Shown: piece by piece, positions 27,116 to 37,049 of the stretch | How positions within the stretch are numbered: the first letter of the stretch is position 1 | How the letters are laid out: each line of letters opens with the position of its first letter | Assembly: GCF_018457175.1 (NCBI RefSeq) | Contig: NZ_JAGFNU010000010.1 | Span: 53,110 to 117,109 of the forward strand | Direction: 5' to 3' | DNA from: Pseudohalocynthiibacter aestuariivivens | GTDB taxonomy: Bacteria; Pseudomonadota; Alphaproteobacteria; Rhodobacterales; Rhodobacteraceae | Length of the DNA stretch: 64,000 nucleotides | Notes under the pieces: model-generated | The model's database searches: none | The model's input: the letters and a program-made list of their open reading frames with translations, nothing else | What the model was told of the DNA's origin: nothing | Translations under genes and position numbers: made by a program

Positions 27116-28852
27116 TTAGTTAGAAAGAAGCTCTAAAACTTGGTCTCGCTCGGAAAGAACCAATAACAAAGCAAGATCCCCAGGCTGAAGATTCTGCAGA
27201 ATTTCTTCGGCACCAGCATTGGGAGATTCCGCAGAAATGATCTGGTCCGGTTGTAATCCATGCTTCTTGCATGTTTCTTTTATCAGCTGTGTAACTTCAC
27301 CGAGTGTTCGCCCTCGCAGATAGTCAGCAAGCTCAACGGCGACCACAAAATCGGGATTCATTTTTAACGCCGTTTCAGTGACATCTCTGATATCTTGGTC
27401 AGACCGATCACCCGCGTGGCTCAACATAACAAAACGTCTGTTAGCAGGAATTTTTGAAACCGTTTCAGATACCGCAGCGATCGAATGTGGATTGTGAGCA
27501 AAATCAACGAATATTCGAGCGCCATTGCTTTCGAATTCATTTAACCGCCCAGGGTTGTCTTTTGGGTCGTTTCCAAAACGTGTCAAGCCGTCAGAAATGG
27601 CATCATCGCTTAGTCCGAGTGCGCGAGAAATGCATGTTGCAGCCAGAGCATTTTGGATGTTGTACCTCGCGGCCCCACGCATTGTGATTGGGATGTCATG
27701 AACGTTGACAACGGGCTTTGTTCTTTGTCCGTCAAAGAAAACGATCTGTTCTGCATCAAGCCACGCGCAGGGAGTCGATGCCGAAATCGCTTTTTTCAGC
27801 TGCGGTGAAGCAGGGTTGAGTGAAAACCACCAGATATTGGCGTCAGTCTGATTTGCTTCATCGACGATATAGGCGTCATCAGCGTTCAGAACCAAAACTC
27901 CATCCTCTGTTAACGCGCGATGCACCGCAAACTTGGCGCGCGCCAATTCAGGAACAGTGTTAACGCCGTATTGGCCTAAATGATCGGCAGCAACATTTGT
28001 CACGACAGCGGCACGCACTTTGCGAGTTGGCAATCCACGACGAAGAATACCGCCGCGCGCGACTTCGAGAAAGCCAAGTTCCAATCGTTTGTCACGCAAC
28101 AAAAGACGTGCCCCACCGGGTCCGGAGTAGTCGCCCCGGTCCAGAACTATGTCGCCGACACGGACAAAATCTGTAGACGTGAGGCCCGACACTTTGCCTG
28201 CCGCCCTGGCTATTGCAGCGCAGAGGCGAGTGGTTGTCGTTTTGCCATTGGTGCCTGTAATCATCGCCAATGGAACATTATGCAACTTTTTCCAATCGAC
28301 GTTTTCTGGGCTAGGCAGGGATGTCATGGGCCAAATTTTTGCGCCGGCACCATGTCCCAATGACAGTGTTTCATCATCGCTCAGGGCATCAATGCCGCGG
28401 TCTTCAGCAGCGTTCACAAGCGCTATCAACACCGGATTTGCCTCGCGCTGCATAACATTCTGAAGATCTTTGATCATACTGTCAAAATCACCAGAAGCTT
28501 TTCCCAGCAACTCAGCGGAAGAAAAATGCAATGCGGTTTGCGCTACAAAGACCGCTGAATACAGCTGATCGATGGGCGCAGATATCGCCAAGTTAACGCC
28601 GCCATCGTAGGCGCGCGCTGTAATCTGCTGGTCATGCCATGCGATGACATCCATCACCCGGCGCGCATTCTTTTTCCATAGGTCTACGACCTTTTCTGCA
28701 CTAACATTCCGGAGTTCAAGCTGCACCACAGCACCCGGATGATCCCAGAGAAATCCAGGTCCCGTCAGGCGCCGACAGTCTTCGACTTGCAGACTATCTG
28801 AGGTCGGAATCGTGATCGACAGGGCATCTTCGATGTCTTCAATCGAATCCAT
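27116..28852 (-). CDS. Mur-ligase-family protein of the cyanophycin cluster (no ATP-grasp)
   Basis: About 578 residues. Residues ~1-185 are an unassigned N-terminal domain. From ~190 on it is a Mur ligase: P-loop MITGTNGKTTTTRLC, VVTNVAADHLGQYGVNT, VLNADDAY, the Mur C-domain motifs ARYNIQNALAA and FVDFAHNPHSI. This matches the C-terminal half of cyanophycin synthetase but there is no ATP-grasp module, so it cannot be a complete CphA. ATG 28852 with GAGGGG seven bases upstream is the better start. It follows cphA with only 11 bases between, clearly co-transcribed. It may ligate a related amino acid or assist CphA (inference). Confidence 0.8.
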   Translation of the reverse strand: MDSIEDIEDALSITIPTSDSLQVEDCRRLTGPGFLWDHPGAVVQLELRNVSAEKVVDLWKKNARRVMDVIAWHDQQITARAYDGGVNLAISAPIDQLYSAVFVAQTALHFSSAELLGKASGDFDSMIKDLQNVMQREANPVLIALVNAAEDRGIDALSDDETLSLGHGAGAKIWPMTSLPSPENVDWKKLHNVPLAMITGTNGKTTTTRLCAAIARAAGKVSGLTSTDFVRVGDIVLDRGDYSGPGGARLLLRDKRLELGFLEVARGGILRRGLPTRKVRAAVVTNVAADHLGQYGVNTVPELARAKFAVHRALTEDGVLVLNADDAYIVDEANQTDANIWWFSLNPASPQLKKAISASTPCAWLDAEQIVFFDGQRTKPVVNVHDIPITMRGAARYNIQNALAATCISRALGLSDDAISDGLTRFGNDPKDNPGRLNEFESNGARIFVDFAHNPHSIAAVSETVSKIPANRRFVMLSHAGDRSDQDIRDVTETALKMNPDFVVAVELADYLRGRTLGEVTQLIKETCKKHGLQPDQIISAESPNAGAEEILQNLQPGDLALLLVLSERDQVLELLSN

Positions 28853-28863
28853 TATGCAGCCCC

Positions 28864-31665
28864 TCAATCACCGTCTTCGTCAGTGTTTCTCGCGAGGCGC
28901 ACACCGCGTTCGTCGCGGATCAATGTTTCTCCTTCGCCCATAACGGCGCTCAGCTCAAAGGCTTCAGGTTCTTCAACACGAGCCGAAACTGTCTGCTCTG
29001 GCTTTGCGTCATTGTGGAAATATATGATTTGTTTCCAGCAGCGCGCGCTGTCGTCGCCCAAAATAATCAACAAGTCACCTTCCGCCGCCATATTCAGCGC
29101 GTGGTCCACTGCTTGTGTCTCGCCGGGGATAACAGTGATAGCGTCATCTGGCACACCGTTATCCAAGAGGTTCTGACGCAGCATTTGCGGTATTTCATCG
29201 TCGCCGCGCCCACGACGGTTGTCATCTGCACGACAGACAAAGTGATCAAATTTGCCAGCGATAGTGCGTGCGATTTCAGCAACATCTTCGTCACGCCGAT
29301 CTCCCGGAACCGCCACGACCAACAGCCGGCGTCCTGCGACATCCATGCGAGATGCTAGATCGGTTATCGCGTTCACGGCGGCGGGGTTGTGGGCATAGTC
29401 CAGAATAACTTTGAAGGGGTGTTCTTCAAAAACATTGGTGCGGCCGGGCGCTTGAAAGAAACTGGTGTCAAACGTTCGCAGACCATGGCGAATGTTGTCC
29501 AAATCAACGCCAAAACAATACGCCATAGCTGCTGCAAACATGGCATTTTGCACGTTAAACAACGCCTTGCCTTCCATCGCAGCGGGGATCAGATGAGACC
29601 ACAACACAGGCATGTGCAGCCCGTGGTGGTATATTGTGATCATATCGCCGTTCATGCCTTTTTCCAAGGCGACTGCCATACCACCGGAACGGATATGTTC
29701 CTTGACCAGAGCGTGTTCGGAATTCATCGTGATATAACAAATTGATTTTGCTTGGCAAAAATCGGCCATGCGCAGGCAGTTGATGTCGTCAGCATTCAGA
29801 ACCGCTGTTTCGGTTGCTGTTTCGACCACGACACGTTTTACCACAGCAAGTTCTTCAACAGTGTTGATGCCGCGCAGTCCAAGGTGATCTGCTGTTACAT
29901 TCAAACAGGCAGCCACATTTGATCGTTGATACCCGAGGCCGCTTCGTACCAAACCTCCTCGTGCGGTTTCCATGACCGCAAAGTCAACGGAAGGGTCACG
30001 CAAAACGATCTGTGCTGATTTGGGGCCAGTCATGTCCCCCTTGACGCTTAGTTTTCCATCTACGTAGACGCCATCGGTCGACGTCATGCCGACATGTTTA
30101 CCACTGGTTTTCATAATATGCGCAAGCATGCGTGAGGTTGTTGTTTTACCGTTGGTTCCAGTGATTGCTGCGATCGGAATGCGCGCCTCTGTTCCTATAG
30201 GGAACAGCATGTCGATTACTTTTCCAGACACATCGCGTGGAGTGCCTTCACTTGGGGCGACATGCATACGGAAACCGGGGGCTGCGTTGACCTCGACAAT
30301 AGCGCCACCAATGTCTTTGTATGATTGGGTGATATCGTCAATAAGGAAATCGACCCCTCCCACATCCAGACCCAACGCCTTAATTGCGCGTTCGGCCATA
30401 TCTCGGTTGTCGGGGTGTACGACATCTGTCATGTCAATCGCTGTACCACCGGTTGAAAGATTGGCGGTGTCCCGCAGAAACAGTTGTTCGTCCTTTGGCA
30501 ACACAGTCTCGCTTGTGACGCCGGCATCTGCCATAAGGCGCATCGCCTGATTGTCGAGTTCAAGATTGGTCAGGACCTTTTCGTGGCCAATACCACGACG
30601 CGGGTCGGTGTTAACCTCTTCGACCAACTCGGCAATTGTCTGCTTGCCATCGCCTATCACATGACCGGGGACCCGTTTGGCTACGGCAACAAGTTCATTG
30701 TTTACAACCAACATTCGGTGATCAAACCCAGTTACGAAGCTTTCAACCAGAATCGAGCGGCTTTTGCTATGCGCTTTCGCCTCATCAAAAGCGGTACTTA
30801 CTTCTTCGTCAGTGTTGAGATCGATCGAGACGCCACGCCCGTGGTTGGCATCCAGCGGTTTGACAACGACCGGGTGCCCAATGCTTTTTGCAGCTCTCAC
30901 TGCTTCCTGCGCGCTATAAACCATACGCTGGTGCGGTACAGGTAAGCCCAAATCGTTCAGAAGGTTGTGGGTGTCTTCTTTGTCGCAAGACAGTTCAACC
31001 GCGATGTGACGTGTTTCCGAGGTGATCGTCGCCTGAATACGCTGTTGGTACTTTCCGTGGCCAAACTGAACCAGAGAATAGTTGTTTAGCCTGATCCAGG
31101 GAATATCACGTTCTTCGGCGGCCTTGACCAATGAGCCGGTCGAAGGGCCAAATTCGCGGCGTTGCGCGCTAAGAACATACGAGCGCAGTTCATCTTCCCA
31201 ATCAAATGCATCGTCAAATTCATAGTCGACCTGCGATTTCACAGGCGCAGGCAGCAAATGCATCAATAGGCGCATCGCCAATTGACCTGCAGCAAGCCCA
31301 ACATCGCGCTGCCCATAAGCATAGACCATATTGTACTGTCCGGGGTCACCAGTGCCACGGGTGCGTCCAAAAGAAACGTCGGTGCCCGCGACACCCTGAA
31401 TCTCCAGAGCGCAATGTTCCATAATATGGCCCATCCAAGTGCCTTCGTCTTCGCGCAGGCGCCGAATGAAACCACCGGGTTCACGATAAGAACAGCCATG
31501 TTCTTCAAGCCCCGGCAGTGCATTTATCAGACCATCAATAAACTCTGTACCTAACTTTACGGATGGCCATTCTTCAAGAACACCCAGATCGACAACGTGA
31601 CGAATGACCGGAAAACTGGCCCAGACATTGGGCCCCACAAAAACATTGGTCGAGACTATTTTCAT
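28864..31665 (-). CDS. cphA: Cyanophycin synthetase CphA
   Basis: 933-residue enzyme that builds the Asp-backbone/Arg-side-chain polymer cyanophycin using ATP. Domains: N-terminal domain (1-~160, with HIMEHCALEIQGVAG), ATP-grasp (~210-470, GHPVVVKPLDANHGRGVSIDL and DIGGAIVEVNAAPGFRMH) which adds Asp, and the Mur ligase half (~490-880, TGTNGKTTTSRMLAH, NVTADHLGLRGINT, VILDYAHNPAAV) which adds Arg. All three are intact. Start ATG 31665 follows GGAGAA. It sits in an operon after iadA and cphB. Slightly longer than cyanobacterial enzymes because of a C-terminal acidic tail. Confidence 0.93.
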   Translation of the reverse strand: MKIVSTNVFVGPNVWASFPVIRHVVDLGVLEEWPSVKLGTEFIDGLINALPGLEEHGCSYREPGGFIRRLREDEGTWMGHIMEHCALEIQGVAGTDVSFGRTRGTGDPGQYNMVYAYGQRDVGLAAGQLAMRLLMHLLPAPVKSQVDYEFDDAFDWEDELRSYVLSAQRREFGPSTGSLVKAAEERDIPWIRLNNYSLVQFGHGKYQQRIQATITSETRHIAVELSCDKEDTHNLLNDLGLPVPHQRMVYSAQEAVRAAKSIGHPVVVKPLDANHGRGVSIDLNTDEEVSTAFDEAKAHSKSRSILVESFVTGFDHRMLVVNNELVAVAKRVPGHVIGDGKQTIAELVEEVNTDPRRGIGHEKVLTNLELDNQAMRLMADAGVTSETVLPKDEQLFLRDTANLSTGGTAIDMTDVVHPDNRDMAERAIKALGLDVGGVDFLIDDITQSYKDIGGAIVEVNAAPGFRMHVAPSEGTPRDVSGKVIDMLFPIGTEARIPIAAITGTNGKTTTSRMLAHIMKTSGKHVGMTSTDGVYVDGKLSVKGDMTGPKSAQIVLRDPSVDFAVMETARGGLVRSGLGYQRSNVAACLNVTADHLGLRGINTVEELAVVKRVVVETATETAVLNADDINCLRMADFCQAKSICYITMNSEHALVKEHIRSGGMAVALEKGMNGDMITIYHHGLHMPVLWSHLIPAAMEGKALFNVQNAMFAAAMAYCFGVDLDNIRHGLRTFDTSFFQAPGRTNVFEEHPFKVILDYAHNPAAVNAITDLASRMDVAGRRLLVVAVPGDRRDEDVAEIARTIAGKFDHFVCRADDNRRGRGDDEIPQMLRQNLLDNGVPDDAITVIPGETQAVDHALNMAAEGDLLIILGDDSARCWKQIIYFHNDAKPEQTVSARVEEPEAFELSAVMGEGETLIRDERGVRLARNTDEDGD

Positions 31666-31696
31666 TGATGCATTCTCCGGTTGGTTTTTTGTTTTG

Positions 31697-32608
31697 TCAG
31701 TCTACCTTGATTTCCGCTGCAGCGAGGCTGCAAAAACTGGCGTGATCGTCCGGTGCGTATGCCTGACGGTTGGTCAGATCATAACGGCATCCTTCACCCA
31801 TAACGTCAATGCGCAATCCCAGAAGGCTGATTGCCTCGCCCTCACGCGCGTCCCACATTGATGAATGGGTAAGGTGGCTCGCGTCAACGGTTGTAACGGT
31901 GCCGCTGCCAACAACTTCGAAAACATTATCCGGGCCAATAAACGCGGCAGTATCTTCGTCAATGCCAAGTCCGATCAGAAATGGGTTGTAAGACGTACCC
32001 GTCAGCAAACGCCCCAGTCGATTGCGCTGGGTAAAATGTTGATCAATGATAACCGCATTGGTCAATCCCATCCCAGGGGCAAGGCTGACATTCCCGACAG
32101 CAGGTGCGCTGTTGCTGTCGCCTCCTGCGACCATGTGCTCGGACATGATCGACGCTCCGGCAGAGGTGCCTGCAACTGGTACGCCTATCGCATTCTGCCG
32201 ACGAATTTTCTGAGCGACCAATGTGCCGCCAAGAATTGTCGACAGGCGCAACTGGTTGCCGCCCGTCATAAATATGCCTGTGGCGCGGTCGAGCATTTCA
32301 GAAAACTCTGGGTTTTCGCAATCAACGCGCCGGGATATGGGCAGAAACTCCACATTCCCCGCTCCAAGATCCGAAAAAATTCGATAGTAATCCGGTCCGG
32401 TTTCTTCGAGCTGAGAGGCCGTGGGAATAACCACTATATCGGCGTTTTCGCCACCGGCCAATTCAACAAACCTGCGGTGGATCTGCATTTCCTTGACACG
32501 GTCTTCGCCTCCACCAATGGGAATGATAAATCCACGATCCGCCGTGGGAACAACTGGTGCTGGACACATTTCAGATTTATTCTTTCTTGCTACTTCACAG
32601 TTAGGCAA
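31697..32608 (-). CDS. cphB: Cyanophycinase CphB
   Basis: Serine exopeptidase (S51 type) that releases beta-Asp-Arg dipeptides from cyanophycin, 303 residues from a TTG start or 290 from ATG 32569, the likelier start. Motifs: IPIGGGEDRV start, TGIFMTGGNQLRL, the nucleophile elbow AGTSAGASIMSEHM, VIIDQHFTQRNRLGRL and GLGIDEDTAAF. No signal peptide, so the intracellular form (CphB rather than the secreted CphE). It lies just upstream of cphA, giving both synthesis and breakdown in one operon. Confidence 0.92.
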   Translation of the reverse strand: MPNCEVARKNKSEMCPAPVVPTADRGFIIPIGGGEDRVKEMQIHRRFVELAGGENADIVVIPTASQLEETGPDYYRIFSDLGAGNVEFLPISRRVDCENPEFSEMLDRATGIFMTGGNQLRLSTILGGTLVAQKIRRQNAIGVPVAGTSAGASIMSEHMVAGGDSNSAPAVGNVSLAPGMGLTNAVIIDQHFTQRNRLGRLLTGTSYNPFLIGLGIDEDTAAFIGPDNVFEVVGSGTVTTVDASHLTHSSMWDAREGEAISLLGLRIDVMGEGCRYDLTNRQAYAPDDHASFCSLAAAEIKVD

Positions 32609-32618
32609 CCAATGCGGC

Positions 32619-33785
32619 TCAGTTGCTTTCGTAGGTTCCTAATACGACCGCCGTTCCATCGCGTACATGCCAAAGCCCGCGGGCCATAACATCCCGCACT
32701 TTGGTTTCTGCGTCGAGCACGACAAGATCTGCGTCCATCCCCACTTTAAGTCGCCCTTTGTGCTTGAGTTTAAGCAAATTGGCAACATTTGACGTTAGCG
32801 GCGGCAGCGCTTCGTCCAAAGTGATATTTTGGTGGACAAGTTCTTTCAATGTGTCTGGCAATGTTCCCGATAATCCTACGCCGAACCGGGTCAAGCGCCC
32901 CTCGGCGTCAAACGCGGGCAGGCAACCGCCGCCGTCTGAGCTGATTGTCAGGCGATCTGCTGGAAATCCTCCTGCACGATATTCCAGAAAAGCGTCTGCC
33001 GCCGAGATGCCGGGCTCAGAATGGCCCTCCGGGAAAGCTGTCAAATCAATGTAACAGCCCCTGCGGGTCAGATCTTTGGCTTCGCAGAAGAGCGGTAAGT
33101 TGCGGTTCACATGTGTTGGATTGAAGACCCGTGCTGGGATTTCAGACTTGTCTAGTGCAGCCCTTAGCAAGGTTAATCCCCGTTCGCCATCACCCATATG
33201 ACAATGCACGATACCGGCCTTACCCGTCATGAGACCGGCAACATAAGCGTCGCTTGCCACGCGCAAAAATTCATCAAGCGTGGGCTGGCTCGAGCGGTGG
33301 TCGCTTACAGCAAGCTCACCGACACCAATGATGGGGTCGATAAACACGATGTCTCCGCGTGTGCTGCCTGTGAGTGTGGTCAAAGGAAGATGGTACCCTC
33401 CTGTGTGGCACCAAGCAGAAAGACCCTCTTCGCGCAAACCATAAGCCTGCGTGACAAGCGTTTGGGTGTTGCGGGTCAGATCATCGGTTCCAAGAACTCC
33501 AACGACGCTTGTCACACCAGCTAAAGTAAACTCTGACAAAAATACAGGCGGCACCCGGCTTGCGGGGCCTGTTTCGCCTCCTCCGCCAGTAATATGGGCG
33601 TGCGCATCTATCAAACCGGGAATTACAGATTCACCGGTAACGTCGAGAATTTCGACGCCTAGACGAGAATCCAAATCCGGCAGATCTGAGCCAATATAAA
33701 CAATTTTTTCGCCTGCCAGTAAAATATGACATAGCCCTAGAGGATCAGGGTTGAAAACATTCGCGTTTTTTATAAGTTTGAGCAT
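32619..33785 (-). CDS. iadA: Beta-aspartyl (isoaspartyl) dipeptidase IadA
   Basis: 388-residue amidohydrolase-fold dinuclear-zinc dipeptidase that splits beta-Asp-Xaa dipeptides. Motifs: GLIDAHAHITGGGGETGP (first metal His pair and substrate loop), GVGELAVSDHR, HCHMGDGERG, FNPTHVNR and ISSDGGG (metal/catalytic Asp). First gene of the operon iadA-cphB-cphA-Mur ligase; its natural substrate here is the beta-Asp-Arg set free by CphB, completing breakdown to free Asp and Arg. Confidence 0.92.
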   Translation of the reverse strand: MLKLIKNANVFNPDPLGLCHILLAGEKIVYIGSDLPDLDSRLGVEILDVTGESVIPGLIDAHAHITGGGGETGPASRVPPVFLSEFTLAGVTSVVGVLGTDDLTRNTQTLVTQAYGLREEGLSAWCHTGGYHLPLTTLTGSTRGDIVFIDPIIGVGELAVSDHRSSQPTLDEFLRVASDAYVAGLMTGKAGIVHCHMGDGERGLTLLRAALDKSEIPARVFNPTHVNRNLPLFCEAKDLTRRGCYIDLTAFPEGHSEPGISAADAFLEYRAGGFPADRLTISSDGGGCLPAFDAEGRLTRFGVGLSGTLPDTLKELVHQNITLDEALPPLTSNVANLLKLKHKGRLKVGMDADLVVLDAETKVRDVMARGLWHVRDGTAVVLGTYESN

Positions 33786-34072
33786 CGAAACCTCATATAG
33801 CCTAGAAAAACAGGCTCGTCAGGTAGCGTCATTTTCGAAAATTGATCAAGGTCTTTGTTGTCCATAAATACTCTGTCTGAAATCAGCAGTCGTGGGGCAG
33901 ATTTGAGAAATTAGCATCAGGAGGATTTTTGATTCATCATCAAACCGAAGATGGTCCGACGTATCTGGTTGATCGCGATGCCCTGTATCTATCCCCGAAA
34001 ATACTGCCAGAACGCTTCCAACTGCAGTGGGTGAACCGGTTTTAGCCGGTAACTTTAGCGGCTGATCGTTTG

Positions 34073-35388
34073 TCACACCCGCCGTACAAATGGCGCGCAT
34101 TTACGGATTTCGTTCAGGATGTTTTCGACCAGTTCGAACTGTGATTGCCCGTTGATGTCTTCGAAATAGATATGGCTGGGCCAGGATTGACCCACATGGT
34201 TATCTTCGGGCAAATTGACCGTTTCGCATACGCGCTTGATGGCGGCCACGTATCCGCGGGTCTTCTCAGCCGTTTCGGCCTTGGTCGCCGCCAAATCTTC
34301 GATACTATTGCGATCAATCTCAGGTGATCCGATGCCGACCGTCAGGGGCATATTCCGCTGGATCACCTGTTCCTCGTAGAACGAGATATCCACCTTGTCG
34401 GATTCCAGCCGCATAATGAAGATCGGGTTCACACTGACCTTGGCGTCCGTCAACTTCAGCAGCTTGCTTTTGCCTCCGGGGGCATCTTCAGCAACTACTG
34501 CGCCACGGGGGCGTGAGGCGCGAACCTTTTTCTGGACTTCGGTCACGAAATCGCCGCGGTAGTTATTGTCGAACACACGGTCGGCGTAAAGCTTGTCCCG
34601 GAGCATATGACGGATCGAGCGAATGGACATGTTCTGGCAGTTTTCGGGCCCAATGAAAAAAGGCGATCCAGAAGCATCCGAAAGCTCAGTCCAACCATCA
34701 GGGAATTGTTCAAAAAAATGGTCCATCCACGGGGCCAGAACGGCGTCACCAAGGTGGTCAAGCAAAGCGTTAACAGTCTCGGGGTCATTCACGACATCTG
34801 CCAGCAAGGGTTCCTGCCCATTGATATCCGCCGCAAGGCTGTAAGGGGTCGAGATTTGCAGGGTTGGAGCAACACCCGTCGGCTCTTGCGTCACGCGCAT
34901 AATGGCATCGATTACTGCAGGCACGTTGGTTGTGAAATCGGGTGTGCCAAGTTCGTGCAAGTTGGCTTTGTTGATTAATGTTTCATCTGGATCGGCCCCC
35001 GCTGGGAACCTATCAGGGTACATCGTCTTCTGGCCAAGAGGCTCACAGGTAAAAGCATAGAGGGCCCATGTCATATAGAATTTCCTAAACCCCAACAGGC
35101 GGCTGACGGCAAGATTGGCCCGGACATATCGGTATGGGTCAGTGTTGTAATAATCCCAAGATTCAATGCCGTAGAGATCATTCAAAAGCGCAAGCGTCAG
35201 CATATGTACCGAGGTGGTTGCGTGCACCTCGTTGGCGGGGACTGGAATCGTGAAGTCTTCGTCAAAAACCCCGGCAATGGCAGCATCGAAAAATCGGTTA
35301 TTTCCTGTTTTGCCTGCGCGTCATCCGACTGCCATCGCATCCAAAGGTGCAGGCCAGAAGGGAATGAATAATCTTCGATATTTGCCAT
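34073..35388 (-). pseudogene. URO-D-family (methyltransferase-like) gene with N-terminal frameshift
   Basis: Uroporphyrinogen-decarboxylase-like protein of the cobalamin/methyl-transfer branch. The main open frame (34073-35227, 384 residues) lacks the usual N-terminus. Upstream, a second frame from ATG 35388 reads MANIEDYSFPSG...QSDDAQ, and just past about 35315 the main frame carries on as GKTGNNRFFDAAIAGVFDED, running without a stop into the annotated part. One indel near 35310-35316 therefore splits one gene. The body has GPENCQNMSIRSI and PSHIYFEDINGQ. Unless translation starts inside, the product is inactive; a sequencing error is the alternative. Confidence 0.7.
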
Positions 35389-36037
35389 TGTCTGCGCATC
35401 CCGCTTCTTTTAAGCCTATCATTACTTGATACGGAAAAAACAACCCAATTGGCTTGTAGCGCTGAAACCGCTTTTCGTAATATTCCAGAGTCGCTGTCTC
35501 CAAGCCATCTATTCTATCAAGATAGAGGCATTCCGCCCCGCTCGAGCTTCATCCAATGAAACAAAAAGAGACGCTGCAAAAAAGCATTAACCCAAGAGCC
35601 GAATTACGAATTTGCCCCCCGGCTTTTTTGCAATTATTGGCCAGTCTTCCGGATAGGCAGTTGCGTGTCAAGCTATTGAAAATCAAATCTTCAGGGTTCT
35701 GTTTCCGACTTCAGACATATGCGGCAGCACCACTTCGCTCAATGACGCTCCAGCCATAACCCTAACCGGCATTGTCAGGGCATTGACACGTTAAATCGAC
35801 GATCTTGCGCGACAAATCCGCTTCCTCTTTGTGTCGCCGGATTCCCAACTTTGATCGTCCGTTTCCTGACAATTGGGGCGAACCACTTCAGCGGCGGGAT
35901 CAGGAGGAGGCAGGTTTAGAACCGAATTCAGCTGAATTTTGTCTCGCCTTCGCCATACTTTTGCCATTGCTGAAACCTTCAATGGTGCGTGTGAGCCCGA
36001 TCCGGCAAATCCGATCCAAATGAGAATGCACGCTTCA
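35389..36037. other. Intergenic stretch, no gene seen
   Basis: About 650 bases between the divergent URO-D-like gene and the glycosyltransferase gene. Short frames lack family similarity and ribosome sites. Promoters for both directions should lie here. Confidence 0.45.
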
Positions 36038-37048
36038 ATGAACGCCATCAGCATTGTCCCGTTTCGAAAAGACAACAAACCCGCCCCGGATAAAACCGGT
36101 GCCCGGTCTGTCACCTTGATTGTTCCTGTTTATAACGAAGAAGGGAGCATTCAGGCCTTCCTCGACACGGTAACCCCGGTCCTTGAAGGCATCAGGTCGC
36201 AGGTCCGTTTCGAAATCCTTTTCGTCAATGACGGTAGCCGTGATGCCACTGAACGGCTGATCATGTCCGCCGCCGCCGAGCGCGGCGATATCGGATTGCT
36301 CAATCTATCACGCAATTTCGGCAAGGAGGCGGCGTTGTTTGCTGGCCTGTGCCATGCTGAGGGCGCGGCGGTGATCCCGCTTGATGTCGATTTGCAAGAT
36401 CCCCCCGAAGTGATCTCGGAGATGATCGCACGCTGGCTTGCAGGAGCCAAGGTTGTGAATGCACGCCGGGCTCGCCGCGATGGCGACAGCCGTTTCAAGA
36501 ACCTTACCGCCAACGCCTTCTACCGCGTCTTTAACGCGATGGCAGAACAGCCAATCCCGCGCGACGTGGGTGATTTTCGCCTGTTCGACCGCGAGGTGGT
36601 GAGTGCGATTTGCCAACTTGGTGAACGGTCGCGTTTCAACAAAGCGCTGTTCTCCTGGGTTGGGTTCGAGGCCGAGGAGGTCACCTTTAAACGTCCGGCC
36701 CGGGCTGCCGGCGAAACCTGCTGGTCGTACTGGAAGCTCTGGAAACTGGCACTCGACGGTATATTCGCGTCCTCCACCGTGCCTTTGCGGATATGGACTT
36801 ATATCGGCATGGTACTGGCACTGGCGTCTTTGGCCTATTCCGCATTTATGTTTGCCAGAGTCCTGTTTTTTGGTGTCGATGTCCCGGGCTATGCCTCCAC
36901 GTTGATACTGATCCTCGTTTTCGGCGGCATGAATATGTTCGCATTGGGCATCATCGGCGAATATGTCGGCCGCATCTATACAGAAGTGCGTCAAAGGCCA
37001 GTCTATATAATCCGTTCTCATCACCGCTGCTCCGACAAGGAAGACTGA
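36038..37048 (+). CDS. Family 2 glycosyltransferase, GtrB/DPM-like
   Basis: About 336 residues. A GT-A domain (residues ~22-240) with VTLIVPVYNEEGSI, FVNDGSRDAT and the DxD-type metal site in IPLDVDLQDPPEV is followed by two C-terminal membrane helices (~255-325), the layout of polyprenyl-phosphate hexose synthases such as GtrB and ArnC. The product loads a sugar onto undecaprenyl phosphate at the inner face of the membrane. ATG 36038 or 36020 is preferred; the frame is open to 35939. Two bases separate it from the methyltransferase gene, followed by a GtrA-type flippase domain, the natural partner. Confidence 0.85.
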   Translation: MNAISIVPFRKDNKPAPDKTGARSVTLIVPVYNEEGSIQAFLDTVTPVLEGIRSQVRFEILFVNDGSRDATERLIMSAAAERGDIGLLNLSRNFGKEAALFAGLCHAEGAAVIPLDVDLQDPPEVISEMIARWLAGAKVVNARRARRDGDSRFKNLTANAFYRVFNAMAEQPIPRDVGDFRLFDREVVSAICQLGERSRFNKALFSWVGFEAEEVTFKRPARAAGETCWSYWKLWKLALDGIFASSTVPLRIWTYIGMVLALASLAYSAFMFARVLFFGVDVPGYASTLILILVFGGMNMFALGIIGEYVGRIYTEVRQRPVYIIRSHHRCSDKED

Positions 37049-37049
37049 C

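Noticed and set aside
31865..32689. 274-residue plus-strand frame opposite cphB
   Set aside because: Antisense of cphB, whose motifs are all on the minus strand.
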